Positions 10,231 to 20,891 of a DNA stretch of 64,000 bases are shown here, in pieces. Source of the DNA: Aquatica leii (lineage: Eukaryota; Arthropoda; Insecta; Coleoptera; Lampyridae); the NCBI GenBank assembly GCA_035610365.1, contig CM069438.1:52386837-52450836 (forward strand), given 5' to 3'. A program made the translations under genes and the position numbers. Below the pieces are notes generated by a model. That model did no database searches. It was not told the origin of the DNA and saw only the letters and a list, made by a program, of their open reading frames with translations. Position 1 is the stretch's first letter; each line of letters begins with the position of its first letter.

Positions 10231-11710
10231 TTTCTAGGACACGACCAGTGATTAGAGCCAACAATCTTTTTAGTCGTGCAACAAGAGATTATTGTCGTAT
10301 AGGTCTTATTACCTGAGTTTTGTTACCCGCATCTTTAACCCTGAAGAGGTAGGATTCTAAAGCTTTTCGTGGTATGGAACGCACACTAATAGAAAATCGC
10401 AATATAATGAATAAATTAATAAATAAATATAGCCTAGTCTTTATACCAAAAGGATCGCAGGTTGCTCACAATTTAGAAAATATCAGTTACCTAAGCTTTA
10501 GCTAAGGATTGAATAGAAACCTGAGTGTCAATCTTAAGACTTGAACTATGTGAAGGGCTTTTGCTAGTGGGCCGTTTTCATTCGATTAAACGAGGTACAA
10601 GCAAACATATCGCATTAGATCAGTCTGTGGTCACAATTGTGTTAGCGTAAGAAGCTTACTGGCCTGTATGCTTTTTTGCGCAAAAACAATCGTTCCTTTT
10701 GCGAACGTCGTTCACTTCGTAGTGTTAGATGGGTTTTTAACCCTCCGTGTGCTCTTTATTTTGGAGGCTTTTGGGAAGCAGCTCAACTTCTGTTATATAG
10801 CAAAATTTTGTAGCATATTTTCTCGTTGTGCGCTATTTTATCTGATCACATTGAAGCTGCAAACTTTAAAATTTTTGAAAATTTTTTGATTATTTGTACT
10901 TTACAAGTATCTCGTCTCCTTTCGTACAATTTTGTAGTTATTGTTCTTAATCCTTACAAGTGGTATTTGGTGATTAAAACCTGTGGTGCAGAATTTATGC
11001 GTGTTAAGACTTACTTAATTCTGTCAGCTTTTGGTAAAAAAGATTAGAGAAGTGTAGCAATCGTTCGTTTCTGAGTAAATTGAGACTTCAATTTATTCTG
11101 GAGCTTTCAAGAAAAGTTTTGTGGAGTTTATGTAAGTAAATTTCAATGTCTATTCTTAATTAGACGTCTTTCAGGATCTCGTGAACTGTGGCGCTGTAGT
11201 CTGTATATGTCAAAATATTGTTATTATCCGTCTTACAAACATTCGCCGGTACATTTTTTCTTACCTATCTTTGCTGTTATCGTTGAATTTGTTGTTAATA
11301 GGTCTTTATGTATTATTATAAGTAAATTCATTTTTATTTAATAAATAAATATCTGATTATTTTCAATTTTTTTTGACGTTAGTGCATTTTAAATAGACTA
11401 ACGTTTTTGGAATTCAGATAGACTTGTCAAATTTTTGACTTTTAGTTTATTAATTCCGATTTTTGACTCAAGGTCGCAGTTCACGACATAATGAAACGCC
11501 TCTACTACTTCTTTAATGGGTTGCTATCGAAAATCCCTACTGTCTACCGTTGACCTTTGTGTTGCCGAAACACCATTTCATCTTACTATTATTTTGTCCT
11601 CTATGCAACCAAAAAATAGTGTAAACGTAAATTAGTCTAGTGAGTTTTAACAAAATACTAAATCAAACTAAAAATTTACAAAAATTATTTTATTACTGAC
11701 GCTGACATTC
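10231..11710. other. AT-rich intergenic DNA
   Basis: Short frames at 10668-11047 lack codon bias, recognisable domains or splice partners. No gene or repeat is supported. Confidence 0.5.
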
Positions 11711-11714
11711 ATAT

Positions 11715-12018
11715 TGTAGCGAATTTTAATATTAAAACTAATTTATTTAAACTACTAAAAATATTTTTACTTATACTATAAATATGTACACTTTTAAATT
11801 AACCGAACTAATTAAATCTAATAATATTTAATAGAAACACTTACACTAATTTATATCACTTACACGAAGATAAGATAAAGTCCGCGGATAGTTTCACACA
11901 CTTGTTTACACTAAAGTCACGTACAAGATTATTTTCCGTATATTTATCTACACACACGCGCTAACGACTTATTTATTTAGACTTGAATAATCTTCTTAAC
12001 ACTGCTGTATTCGCATTT
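11715..12018 (-). repeat. 3' LTR of copy A, truncated
   Basis: It begins TGTAGCGAATT on the plus strand, the same terminus as the 5' LTR at 15950, and shares the block from TCACTTACAC to TATTCGCATT. It then joins internal sequence at about 12018, so the outer part of the LTR is missing. It keeps a roughly 110-bp stretch near its end that the 5' LTR lacks, so the two LTRs have suffered different deletions. Confidence 0.8.
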
Positions 12019-12146
12019 TACATGGTGGAACTCCATTTCTCTCTTGAGATTCCATAATGTTTGCCACAGATTTTTGTATAACGGCTTGGTACGTGAGTAT
12101 TTCTTGGTGGCCAAATAGAAAACGAAGCGTCTGTCACCACGTAGTC
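12019..12146 (-). pseudogene. remaining macrodomain segment of copy A, out of frame
   Basis: The nucleotide sequence matches the part of copy B that encodes the middle of the macrodomain (around its GDGR and the TKK lysines). It lies after the frameshift at 12147 and stops at the junction with the truncated 3' LTR, so the GCGLD loop and CCCH finger are absent. Confidence 0.75.
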
Positions 12147-12581
12147 CTAAAACTTTTCCGACTGCTGTCTTCGTAATTCATCTAGCTGCTCAAACTTCCT
12201 TTCAAATACGACCGCAACCCTTCTGGACATGTCAAGATCCTCGCTTACGCAATGTGCGATGGCGTAGTCTTTTTGTGCCTGGAACAGGTCTTGTTGTTCC
12301 TCGATGGTAACTTCAAACCTAGCTTTTCCAGAACCTCCGTATAAGTTCATAAACTTCTCGGAATCCATTTCTTTCGTTTGATTCCTGGTTCTGCTGCTTA
12401 TTACTCTGGTTCGGACCTGAACTTCCGTATTGTGGTTATCGCCAGCAAACGGGGCTAAACGATCGACGTGGACCACTTTTGGCTTGCTTCTGGGCGGTTT
12501 TCGGATGCGATATATGACGTCATTAATACGCTGCATAATTTCATAGAGGCCCTCCCACTGCCTTTGCAGTTTCGGCGACAA
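12147..12581 (-). pseudogene. integrase C-terminus fused in frame to a macrodomain (copy A)
   Basis: One open frame of 144 codons runs from the integrase C-terminal domain (KLQRQWEGLYEI, then KVVHVDRLAPF) through a linker into the macrodomain N-terminus: MNLYGGSGKARF, then DYAIAHCVSEDLDMS. It ends in a premature stop after RRQQSEKF, caused by loss of about 7 nt relative to copy B. This direct fusion is the best evidence that the family's macrodomain was made as an extension of Pol. Confidence 0.85.
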
Positions 12582-12593
12582 CCCACGTCTCCT

Positions 12594-13579
12594 TTAAGAA
12601 TTAAACAACCAGACCATATCGCCAGGTTGAAACCCACCATTTTGTGCCTTGACGTCATATCTAGTCTTCATCCTGTCGCTGGCAATTTGTGTGTTTTTAC
12701 GGACCTCTTCATGTACTTCGTCTAGCCTCTTGGTCAGCTTGCTGACGTGATCTTCTCCAGCAACTTCTTCTTCCGGTCTTCGTCCAAATTGAAGGTCGCA
12801 TGGAAATCGTATTTCTCGACTGAGCATCACACAGAATAGTGTTTGGCCTGTGCTTTCGTAAACGGATGATCGGTATGCCATTAGGAAAAGGTGCAGGTAC
12901 TGATCGCAGTCTCTTTGGTGTTCGGACACTACCTTGCTAAGTACTTGCCCATTGTTCGATTCATCCGCTCAACCATGCCAACAGATTAAGAATGGAGAAG
13001 CGTCGTCCTAGTTTTCTTAATTCCCAACAGTCGGCAAACTTCTTGAAACAGCCCAGACTCAAAATTGCGGCCTTGATCGGAGTGTAATTCCAACGGAACT
13101 CCAAACCGGCAGAAAAACTCTATTACTAATACGTCTGCGACAGCAGCTGCTTCTTGATTGGGTACGGCGTAAGCCTCGGTCCATTTAGTAAGATAATCCA
13201 TCGCCACCAAGATGTATTTATTTCCCGAATCGGAATCTGGGAACGGCCCTGCGATGTTAATCGCTACTTTTTCCAAAGGGCTTCCTACGTTGTATTGCTT
13301 CATGGGCGCTTTGCGTTTTCTCGCTGGACCATTTTCTGATGGGCAGACCGTGCATTTAAGACACTATTTCATGACGTCCTTTTTGCAGTTCATCCAGTAA
13401 AATCGTTCTCGCACTTTACTCAACGTCTTCTTAATGCCAAAGTGTCCTCCTGATGTCCCATCGTGGAGATGCTTCAACACTTTTGACACCCTGCTTTTTG
13501 GCACTACCAACTCTGGTCTGTTTCCCGTGCCCTCAGCATTTTCTAGGGATCGTTTAAGAAGACCGTCTTCTACTATCAA
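12594..13579 (-). pseudogene. integrase of copy A, fragmented
   Basis: Three frames (13364-13579, 12986-13303, 12594-12929) give the zinc-binding region (HLHDGTSGGHFGIKKTL), the core with the first Asp (NIAGPFPDSDSGNKY) and second Asp (LHSDQGRNFESGLF), and the region after the Glu. Stops and shifts between them prevent a functional enzyme. Confidence 0.8.
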
Positions 13580-13680
13580 GGAGTCCCACTGCGCTCAGTA
13601 CGCTTTGATGTTTCTGCCCAAAGCACTCACTTTTTCCCAGGTTGGTCGTCGGCCGCTTTCTTTCCAGTCCAGAAGTAGTC

Positions 13681-13872
13681 TTATTTCAGGATCATCATCA
13701 TCATCATTCTTCCTTTGGAACCACCCTCCAGCGCGAACACATCTTGATACTCTTGGATCAACACTTTAACTTTAGCCAGCTGGTCTTGGCTGAGGTTTTG
13801 GCATTTGGTGATAAGAATGTCCAATATATGTTGTGGACACTTCTTCGGAGACGTATCTTCGTTCGACTTCAC
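13681..13872 (-). pseudogene. PR-RT linker of copy A ending at the RT deletion
   Basis: It reads the segment before RT (KVKVLIQEYQDVFALEGGSKGR), then a run of methionines from a short GAT/ATG microsatellite at about 13690-13708, then sequence from just before the integrase. Compared with copy B, about 1.4 kb with all of RT and RNase H is missing exactly here. Confidence 0.8.
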
Positions 13873-13903
13873 GCATTTTCACAATTTGTGATACTGGCGT
13901 GCA

Positions 13904-14535
13904 TTAGCCTACCACGGTTTCCTTTTTCAACGTTACAGGATCTGAGTTGATGTTTAAAATCCTTACTGGCGTCGTGTTCTTTACACGTACTAAAGTTCTG
14001 CCAAGGAGTAGTCCCTTTTCAACTAAGCCGCCCTCCATTGGTTCAATCGCGCGTATGTAGCCTTTCCGGAGATTTCCATCCAGGCGTGCCATCACCACAC
14101 TTTCCGTCCTTGCAGGCAGAATCACGTCTTCACTCAATAAGACTCGCACGACTGCCTTCTCTGACGAATGAAAAGGAATTTCTTCATTGTCAATCTTCAG
14201 AACATCGTTCTTCATATCAAAATGGAACCCATACTTCTTTATTACGTTCATTCTCAGGATAACTTCTTCCGTGATGTCGGCTACCAGTACTTAATGGTCG
14301 AGTACTCCATTTCCCAAACCAATAGTTATACTTTGACTTGTCCGTGAGTAGGTATTTCTTCGCCCGTCGTCGTTCGAAGTCGTACTGTTACTGGTGATGT
14401 CTTCTCGTTTTTGAATAACATGTCCGGACGAATGATGGTCTTCGTCGCTTCAGTGTCAACCAGTAACTGACCACTTCTTCCATTGATCTTATCATCGAGA
14501 TAAATGCTATGCAATTGCTCCCTAGGCGACGCCAT
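13904..14535 (-). pseudogene. protease region of copy A, broken
   Basis: Two frames (14326-14535 and 13904-14251) cover the aspartic protease and the following linker. The active-site triad reads DTE instead of DTG within LLVDTEATKTIIRP, so the protease would be inactive, and a frameshift separates the halves. Confidence 0.8.
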
Positions 14536-14560
14536 TCGAATTGTAATCTCCGGAGCCTGA

Positions 14561-15733
14561 CTAGACGAGATTACCTTTTGTCTTCTTAGGTTTAGTACAA
14601 TGCCGTCGTATATGGCCTATTTCACCGCAGTTCAAAGTTGTCGCTCCTCTTTCTCGAGGTATTCGTCGCGCTATCTCCTCGATGCTTTCCAGTGTTTGCG
14701 CGGGTACTTCTGCAGCACAGCCGAGTCTATGACCGTCTCGTTGCAATGCTTGTTTTGCTGCTTCAAACTCCAAAGCATGCACCAAAGCGTCATCCAATGT
14801 CTTCGGTCGAGCTAACCGGAAAGTCTGCTGCGTTTCATTGTCTCGGAGGCCGTCTACAAAGGTTTGAATAGCCAACTGCTCCAAGAAGGTATCTGGCGCT
14901 GTAGGATACGCAATCCGTGTTAATCTGGCGATGTCAACCTCAAACTCTTGAAGACTTTTAATTTGAGCCTGGTACACTTGTTGAAGATGATCATCTCCAT
15001 ATCGCATTTCTAAACGTGAGAGTTCGTAATTTTCTTGTAGGTGGTCAGGAACAGTTTGTAAAATTCCAAGGGCTTCTCCACGTAAGGACACTATTAAAGA
15101 CGTCGCTTTCTGCTTGTTGCTCCAACCATTGGCTGTAGCTGCGGCTTCAAACTGCTTGTAGTAGGTTAACCATGGAACCTTACCATCAAAATTTGGTGGA
15201 ACAACTTTAAACTTATGATTGGTTTCTTCACGATGGTCCATTATTAAATCTTCACTCGTGACGCTTCCTTCACCGTGACAATTCATTTGGGTCATTCTTT
15301 CTTCAAGCAGTTGTATTCTTTCTCTCAATTTTTTCTCTAGCTTGTGTTCTATGGTTCTTGAATTTTTTTTTAACTCTTGTTCTAATTTGTCTTGTGCTTC
15401 TTCTATTTTGTCATTCACAGATTCGCAAATTTCTTCTTTTAAATAACATATCTGTTTGAGTTTCCTCTTGAACAATTTTAATTTGGGTTTGTATGCTCGT
15501 TCGTATTTCTTCTTTAAAACTTCTAAAATTTTCCAACAATTTTTCTTCTATTTTTCTAGAATTTTCTTCCATTTCTGAGAATTTTTATCCATTTTCTGCG
15601 AATTTTCGTGAAACTTTTCTTCCATTTTTCTATTCATCGATTCCTGGCCATTTTTTATTGATTCAAGAAATTCAAATAGCTTTGCATTCGTTTTAACTGC
15701 TTGCGAACGCGTTACCGGCATAAATTTCACCAC
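14561..15733 (-). pseudogene. Gag of copy A (coiled coil, capsid, damaged zinc knuckle)
   Basis: The N-terminus (start MPVTRSQ, near 15721) is in one frame and the rest in another, with a shift near 15480-15550. It has a Lys/Glu-rich coiled coil, then a capsid with PPNFDGKVPW and YYKQFEAAATANGW, and a C-terminal knuckle NCGEIGHIRRHC whose first cysteine is lost. It is the counterpart of Gag in copy B, with a shorter coiled coil. Gag would form the particle that packages the RNA. Confidence 0.8.
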
Positions 15734-15929
15734 GAATAATAATTTAAAACAAAATTTAATAATACTAAATTTTAATAAAGCCCGACACTGGTTTAACAGC
15801 TAAGATTCAATGCTATAAACAATCACGCGAAACCCGAACTAAAGTTTTATTTATTTACGCAATCAATGTTTTTATTCCGGGAGCGATATTAGATTACTTA
15901 ATGGTATTTACACTTAAAAAAATAGCGAA

Positions 15930-15947
15930 CCCCACAACGTGACACCA
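15930..15947 (-). other. primer-binding site of copy A
   Basis: Two bases inside the 5' LTR the minus strand reads TGGTGTCACGTTGTGGGG, complementary to a tRNA 3' end finishing TGACACCA. Copy B has the same first nine bases. I could not settle which tRNA is used; the TGTCA start is like some leucine tRNAs. Confidence 0.65.
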
Positions 15948-15949
15948 CT

Positions 15950-16281
15950 TGTAGCGAATTTTATATATATATTATATCACTTACACAAAGATAAGATAAA
16001 GTCCGCGGATAGTTTCACACACTTGTTTACACTAAAGTCACGTACAAGATTATTCTCCGTATATTTATCTACACACACGCGCTAACGACTTATTTATTTA
16101 GACTTGAATAATCTTCTTAACACTGCTGTATTCGCATTACGGAAATAACTGACCTACGATTTGTTTGTTCCGTATATATACACATTTTGGAAATCCTTCT
16201 CAAGTGTTCCATATCTTTCGGTATACGTTCTAGAAGATGGATAACAACTCCGAGAAGGCTCTTGAATTTGAGAACGTTTCA
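15950..16281 (-). repeat. 5' LTR of copy A
   Basis: On the minus strand it starts TGAAACG and ends CTACA, giving the TG...CA termini of LTRs. The 5' end matches the start of the LTR of copy B (TGAAACGGTC). A TATATATA-type stretch lies at about 16176-16190. Confidence 0.85.
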
Positions 16282-16285
16282 ATAT

Positions 16286-16940
16286 ACTCCAATTCATTAC
16301 GCAGAAAGTGTTCGTAATTAATTAGAGCACATTACAAAGGTACTTTTGTAACGTAAAAATGATGTCATAAAAACGCATAGGGATTTTGGGTTATAAGCCG
16401 TGTGACGTAGTCAATTTTACCTAAACCAACGACTTTCTTTAGTCTCTTCATTGTATTTGGAAATATTCTTCAGTAATTGCATTTATTTTTTTTCTGCTCA
16501 TTAAAATTCTTTTGTTTTCTTTATCTTAATTAGAAGTTTTTTCTCCATTTTACACAATATTTTGTATACTTTTTCTTTTTTATTGATTTAATTCTTTGTT
16601 ACATTTTGTTACTTTTATTGCTTTCCTGTTTTTTTTTTCTATTACATGAATTGTAGGTGTTTTATTTTTTTAGGTTTTTATATTCGTTATTGTCTAATTT
16701 ATTACAAACTGTGTATTTTTTTTAACTCGTTTTTAAGTTTATGCAGGGATATAACGGAATAGCAAAAAAGTATCGTATTTTAACGTGAAATGTATACGTG
16801 AAATTTTCATTAAATGAACCTTAGGGCGTAATAAAATTTACCAAAAGTATGCCACAAAATTAATTAACACCGAAATTATGTCTCCAAGCAAAGCATCTTT
16901 AATTAAAGAGATTGCGATGCGCACGCTGAAACTCGAACTC
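16286..16940. other. AT-rich intergenic DNA upstream of Tbh
   Basis: T-rich sequence without an open frame. Presumably holds upstream regulatory DNA of the Tbh gene, but I see no specific site apart from the TATA box that follows. Confidence 0.5.
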
Positions 16941-16966
16941 TATAAAAGCCGAATCGGCATTTTCAG
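16941..16966 (+). promoter_or_regulatory. TATA box and initiator-like site of Tbh
   Basis: TATAAAAG at 16941-16948 is followed by TTCAGCT with its A at 16965, about 24 bp downstream. A signal-peptide-like ATG lies at 17003. The spacing is slightly short for TATA to initiator but acceptable. Confidence 0.55.
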
Positions 16967-17002
16967 CTCTATTAATAACGCGCGATAACTCCCCGATATG
17001 AA

Positions 17003-19165
17003 ATGTTTCCATATTTACTCGTTTTAACTCTAATAATACAAAACGTCTACGCGGGTATTGATCAACAAAGTTATCTTATCGTATAGGTAAATTTTTCTTT
17101 GCAGACGATGACGTATTCGAAGTTGCGCTTGACGAGGATAGTTTAATAACTCTAGCTTGGAGTTTAGATTACAGTAAAGAAGTCGTTACTTTTGAAGTGC
17201 ATCTTCCAAATGATTTCGGGTGGTTCGCAATTGGGTTTTCCGATCGTGGAGAAATCTTTCCAGCGGATTATTGCGTATTGTGGTATAATTGGAAAGGGCG
17301 CTTAAAGTTTCAGGTTTTTTTTCCTCGATTTTATTACGTAAGTATTAGTGTGGTTTTAGGATGCTTACGCTGACGATTCAGGCGTGCTTCAAGTGGACAA
17401 TCACCAAGATTGTTTGGATTTTCGTTGGCTTCAAAGAAAGAATGTTACTAAATTTACTTATATGAGAGAATTTGATACTTGTGACGCCAACGACTACGTT
17501 ATTGAAGTATTTATTACCCAACTTAAGATTGTTTCTAAAAGGTGTATTTTGTAGGATGGTACTACTCATATCGTGTGGACCCGAGGACATAACCGTTTAT
17601 ACAAAGCGAGTGGGTTGAACGTTAGTACCGCCGATACTGGTATGGTGCGGGTACAACTACTAAAAAATACCCACGTTAACACGGAACTACCCGATACGTA
17701 TAAGATTGTGGAAGTCACCGCAGATAAAGTTCAGGTACCATCATCCGATACTACGTATTGGTGTCACGTTCACAAACTTCCAAACGAGTATTACAACAAG
17801 CACCACATAATACAAGTAAGTTATGATTAAGAAAAACAGAGTTTTACATTTAGTAACAGTTTGAAGGAATCATTCAAAAAGGTAACGAAGGTTTGGTACA
17901 CCACATGGAGGTATTTCATTGCATAGCTCCGCCCGATGAAGTCATACCTTTTTACCGAGGATCTTGTTTTGCGCAAGATCGCCCAGCGTCGACCCAAGTT
18001 TGTAAAAGAGTTTTAGCGGCATGGGCGATGGGCGCTAAAGCATTCGTCTATCCAGATGTAAAGAAACACTTTCTAAAAGTACTTTTAAGAATCTTATATT
18101 ATTTAGGAAGCTGGTTTACCTTTTGGCGGTGACGACTTTAACCCATACGTAATGCTCGAGATACACTACAACAATCCTAACTTAAAAAACGGTTAGTACA
18201 GTAGTATACATTTAAACTCGCGTATGATCTATTTGTACTCTGCAGATTGGGTTGACAGCTCGGGTATTAAATTCTACGTTGTGTCTGAGTTAAGACCTTA
18301 CGACGCTGCCGTGATTGAGTTGGGATTAGAGTACACTGATAAAATGGCGATTCCTCCTGAACAAGAATCTTTTTCTCTTAGCGGGTATTGCGTCAGCGAA
18401 TGCACTGCGGTTGTACGTTTCCCAATAAATTTTTTTCTTAACCTAAGCAAATTTTTCAGAGTCTTCCTCCGGAAGGTATTATCATTTTTGGTTCGCAACT
18501 GCACACGCACTTAACGGGCATTCGAGTCATTACCAGACACATACGAAACGGTCGCGAGTTACCCGAATTAAATAGAGACGATCACTACAGCACACATTTT
18601 CAAGAAATACGTCGATTAAAGAGAGACGTTAACATTTTACCGGTAAGAATCTTGTAGAATTGTCAACGTAATTACAGTGTGTTTGCAGGGTGATAGTTTA
18701 ATTACCACTTGCGACTTTAGCACAATAGATAAAGAAAACATTACGTTGGGAGGTTTTGCAATCAGCGATGAGATGTGCGTGAATTATGTCTACTACTATC
18801 CAGCGTCCTCTCTAGAAGTATGCAAAAGTGCCATTAGTGATCAAGCTTTAAAAACTTACTTCCAATACATGCACGAGTGAGTACTTAATATTCTCTCAAA
18901 CGTTAGCAAACAAGTTGTTTTTAGGTGGGAAAATCAAGCTACTTCTGAGACAATTGGCATTTCTGATAATTACAAAGCAATTGAATGGAACAAACTTAGA
19001 GTTCAGATTCTTCGAGAAGTGTATAATGAGGCTCCTCTTAGTATGCAATGCAACATGTCTAGTGGTGATCGTTTTCCCGGGTACTGGGAAAATACGCCGG
19101 TTACGACAGTCTTATTGCCTTTGCCACCACCCGCGAGAGTTTGCGAAAAAATTACTTCTGTGTGA
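17003..19165 (+). CDS. Tbh: tyramine beta-hydroxylase (DBM family copper monooxygenase)
   Basis: Converts tyramine to octopamine using ascorbate, oxygen and two coppers, in secretory vesicles. Exons from reading frame: 17105-17313, 17360-17506, 17555-17815, 17860-18057, 18107-18191, 18246-18412, 18460-18642, 18689-18876, 18925-19165 (about 559 residues). The first two exons encode a DOMON domain (VALDEDSLITLAW onward). The copper residues are visible: HHM at 17899-17907, His in LEIHYNNP, HTH in GSQLHTHLTG, and Met in DEMCVNYVYYYP. A plausible signal peptide, MFPYLLVLTLIIQNVYA, starts at 17003, but its junction to 17105 would need a 35-nt intron with a poor donor, so that exon is uncertain. 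DBM relatives such as MOXD1 are the alternative; the PLSMQCNMSSGDRFPGYW ending favours Tbh. Confidence 0.82.
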
Positions 19166-19710
19166 ATTTGCATTAGTTTTATGTAAAAAAATTAGAAATA
19201 AAAAAATATTGAGCAATACAGATTAATAAAGAGTTTATGTTTAAGATTTTTAGTTACACTTAAGAGGAAATAAGAGACAAGTCACTAATAATAAGAAAAG
19301 TGCAGAAGAAAAAGCAGCAACATATTAGGTTACAGCATAAGTAACGTCTAGAACTCTTAACAATATTTAACGTTGTTTAGATAAAAACGCTTCTAAACGG
19401 CGTAATTTATGCTTTCGTACATAACTTTTCTTCAATTTGTCTTTTAGAAAAAGTAAAATCACCAAAATATGAAAAGTTATAATGCATTTTGAAGTAAAAG
19501 TAAAAAAATTAAAAAGTTTAAGGCGAAAAAATGTTTTACTGTTTAAGGCAACAAATTTGTTAGAAAAATATCACAATTTGTAAGCCAATTTCAAGAAAGG
19601 AGATTAAAAGTTTTGGTACCACGCGCTACTTAGTATTTACGCATTTTTGGTACCGCTGCGAAGTAAACACAAGATAACCATACAAGATAACCTCTAACCT
19701 CAAAAATCTC
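19166..19710. other. Tbh 3' end and intergenic DNA
   Basis: AATAAA signals at 19197-19202 and 19225-19230 are likely Tbh poly(A) sites. The rest is AT-rich with no gene seen, and includes the COX19 promoter. Confidence 0.55.
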
Positions 19711-19968
19711 ATGTCCAGTTACACGTTCGGCCAAAAAGTATTTCAACCAGTACCGCCCGATAAAGGTAGTTTCCCTTTAGACCATGAAGGTTTATGTAAA
19801 AAATCTATGATCAAATATATGAAGTGTTTGTATTTAAACAAGAACGATAACTCCCTGTGTCGAGAAGAAGCACGAGAGTATTTAGGCTGTCGTATGGACA
19901 ACAACCTGATGTCAAGAGAAGAGTGGTCTAAATTAGGTTTCACCGATACCAACGACAAAAATGGTTAA
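19711..19968 (+). CDS. COX19: cytochrome c oxidase assembly factor COX19
   Basis: An 85-residue single-exon protein with a twin CX9C CHCH domain: C29-x9-C39 and C50-x9-C60, flanked by the family's FPLDHEGLCKK start and NNLMSREEWSKLGF end. COX19 works in the mitochondrial intermembrane space and cytosol with COX11 in copper delivery to complex IV. The cysteines form two disulfides through the MIA40 pathway. Length is normal. Its last eight nucleotides overlap the start of the next gene on the same strand, which suggests a shared transcript. Confidence 0.93.
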   Translation: MSSYTFGQKVFQPVPPDKGSFPLDHEGLCKKSMIKYMKCLYLNKNDNSLCREEAREYLGCRMDNNLMSREEWSKLGFTDTNDKNG

Positions 19969-20616
19969 CATACTTATAGGTTGTAGCGGTAGCGTAGCTA
20001 CAATTAAATTACCCGTACTTGTTAAATCGTTACGCGAACTTCAACCGAACACCTTTAAAGACATTCAGGTAAAAGTGGTAAAGGTTTTTAAATATTTTAA
20101 CGTATGTTTTAAGATAATTGTTGTTACGACTGAACGTGCCAAACACTTTTTTAACGTGGAAGAGCTTGTTGGGACTAAGCTCTACGACGACTCGGACGAG
20201 TGGAATGCGTGGCAACAAAGAGGCGATCCTGTTCTACATATAGACTTGGGTAAATGGGCCGACGTCTTTGTAATAGCACCGTTAGATGCCAACACCTTAG
20301 CCAAAATCGCTAATGTAAGTTTAATCGATAAAATTCTATCAAAGAAATGGTTTATTTGTAGGGTATGTGCGATAATCTTTTAACGTGCGTCGCAAGGGCA
20401 TGGGATGTAAGTAAGCCGTTGTTGTTTTGTCCGGCGATGAATACACGAATGTATACACATCCATTAACGATGGGGCAAATTTCTTTGTTAGAATCGTGGG
20501 GATATAAGTTAGTTCCTGTTGTTAATAAGACTTTAATGTGTGGAGAAGTCGGTGATGGTGGTATGGCTGAAGTTCCAACGATTATTGAATTTGTTTTAAA
20601 TTGTAAATTAGTTTAA
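19961..20616 (+). CDS. Ppcdc: phosphopantothenoylcysteine decarboxylase
   Basis: Flavoprotein of coenzyme A synthesis that decarboxylates 4'-phosphopantothenoylcysteine. Exons 19961-20068, 20114-20314 and 20361-20616 join in phase with introns of 45 and 46 nt (about 187 residues, normal). The N-terminus ILIGCSGSVATIK binds FMN. The catalytic histidine is in VLHIDLGKWAD, the substrate-binding asparagine in PAMNTRMY, and the catalytic cysteine in LMCGEVGDGGMAE. ATG 19961 lies inside the last codons of COX19 in another frame, and no separate promoter is possible between them. The poly(A) signal AATAAA (20615-20620) overlaps the stop codon. Confidence 0.93.
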
Positions 20617-20891
20617 TAAAGGGTTTTATTGTTACAGTATCGATTTTTTTTTTAAAGATTTTATTAGTGTTTTCATAAATGGAATAGACTTAAGAACGGG
20701 TTTTTTATAGACAATGGGGAGAAGTGTAAAGTTTTTTTGTTAAGTTATATTATGTAAACCAATGGATCATTTTTTATCTAAACAGGAAATGTTACATCCT
20801 CTGATACAAAACCAAAGCTCGTAGTCTTAGTAATAGCGTTAACAAATCTACATGTATGTGTAAAACTTAGTGAACAAAATCGTTTCGCAAA
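20617..20891. other. short intergenic region before parvin
   Basis: AT-rich DNA of 275 bp with the presumed parvin promoter and 5'UTR. No distinct element recognised. Confidence 0.5.

Larger units (their letters stand above)
11715..16281 (-). mobile_element. Ty3/gypsy retrotransposon with macrodomain, deleted copy A
   Basis: It is bounded by LTR sequences and a perfect 4-bp target duplication ATAT (11711-11714 and 16282-16285). It is the same family as the element at 27106-33777, in opposite orientation. On the minus strand: 5' LTR, PBS, Gag, protease, a deletion that removes reverse transcriptase and RNase H, integrase, and the start of a macrodomain. The region next to the 3' LTR is also deleted. 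Multiple frameshifts make it non-autonomous. Confidence 0.9.

Noticed and set aside
10668-11047. Two overlapping plus-strand frames of about 73 codons
   Set aside because: T-rich DNA easily gives hydrophobic frames; no start context, family or splice support.
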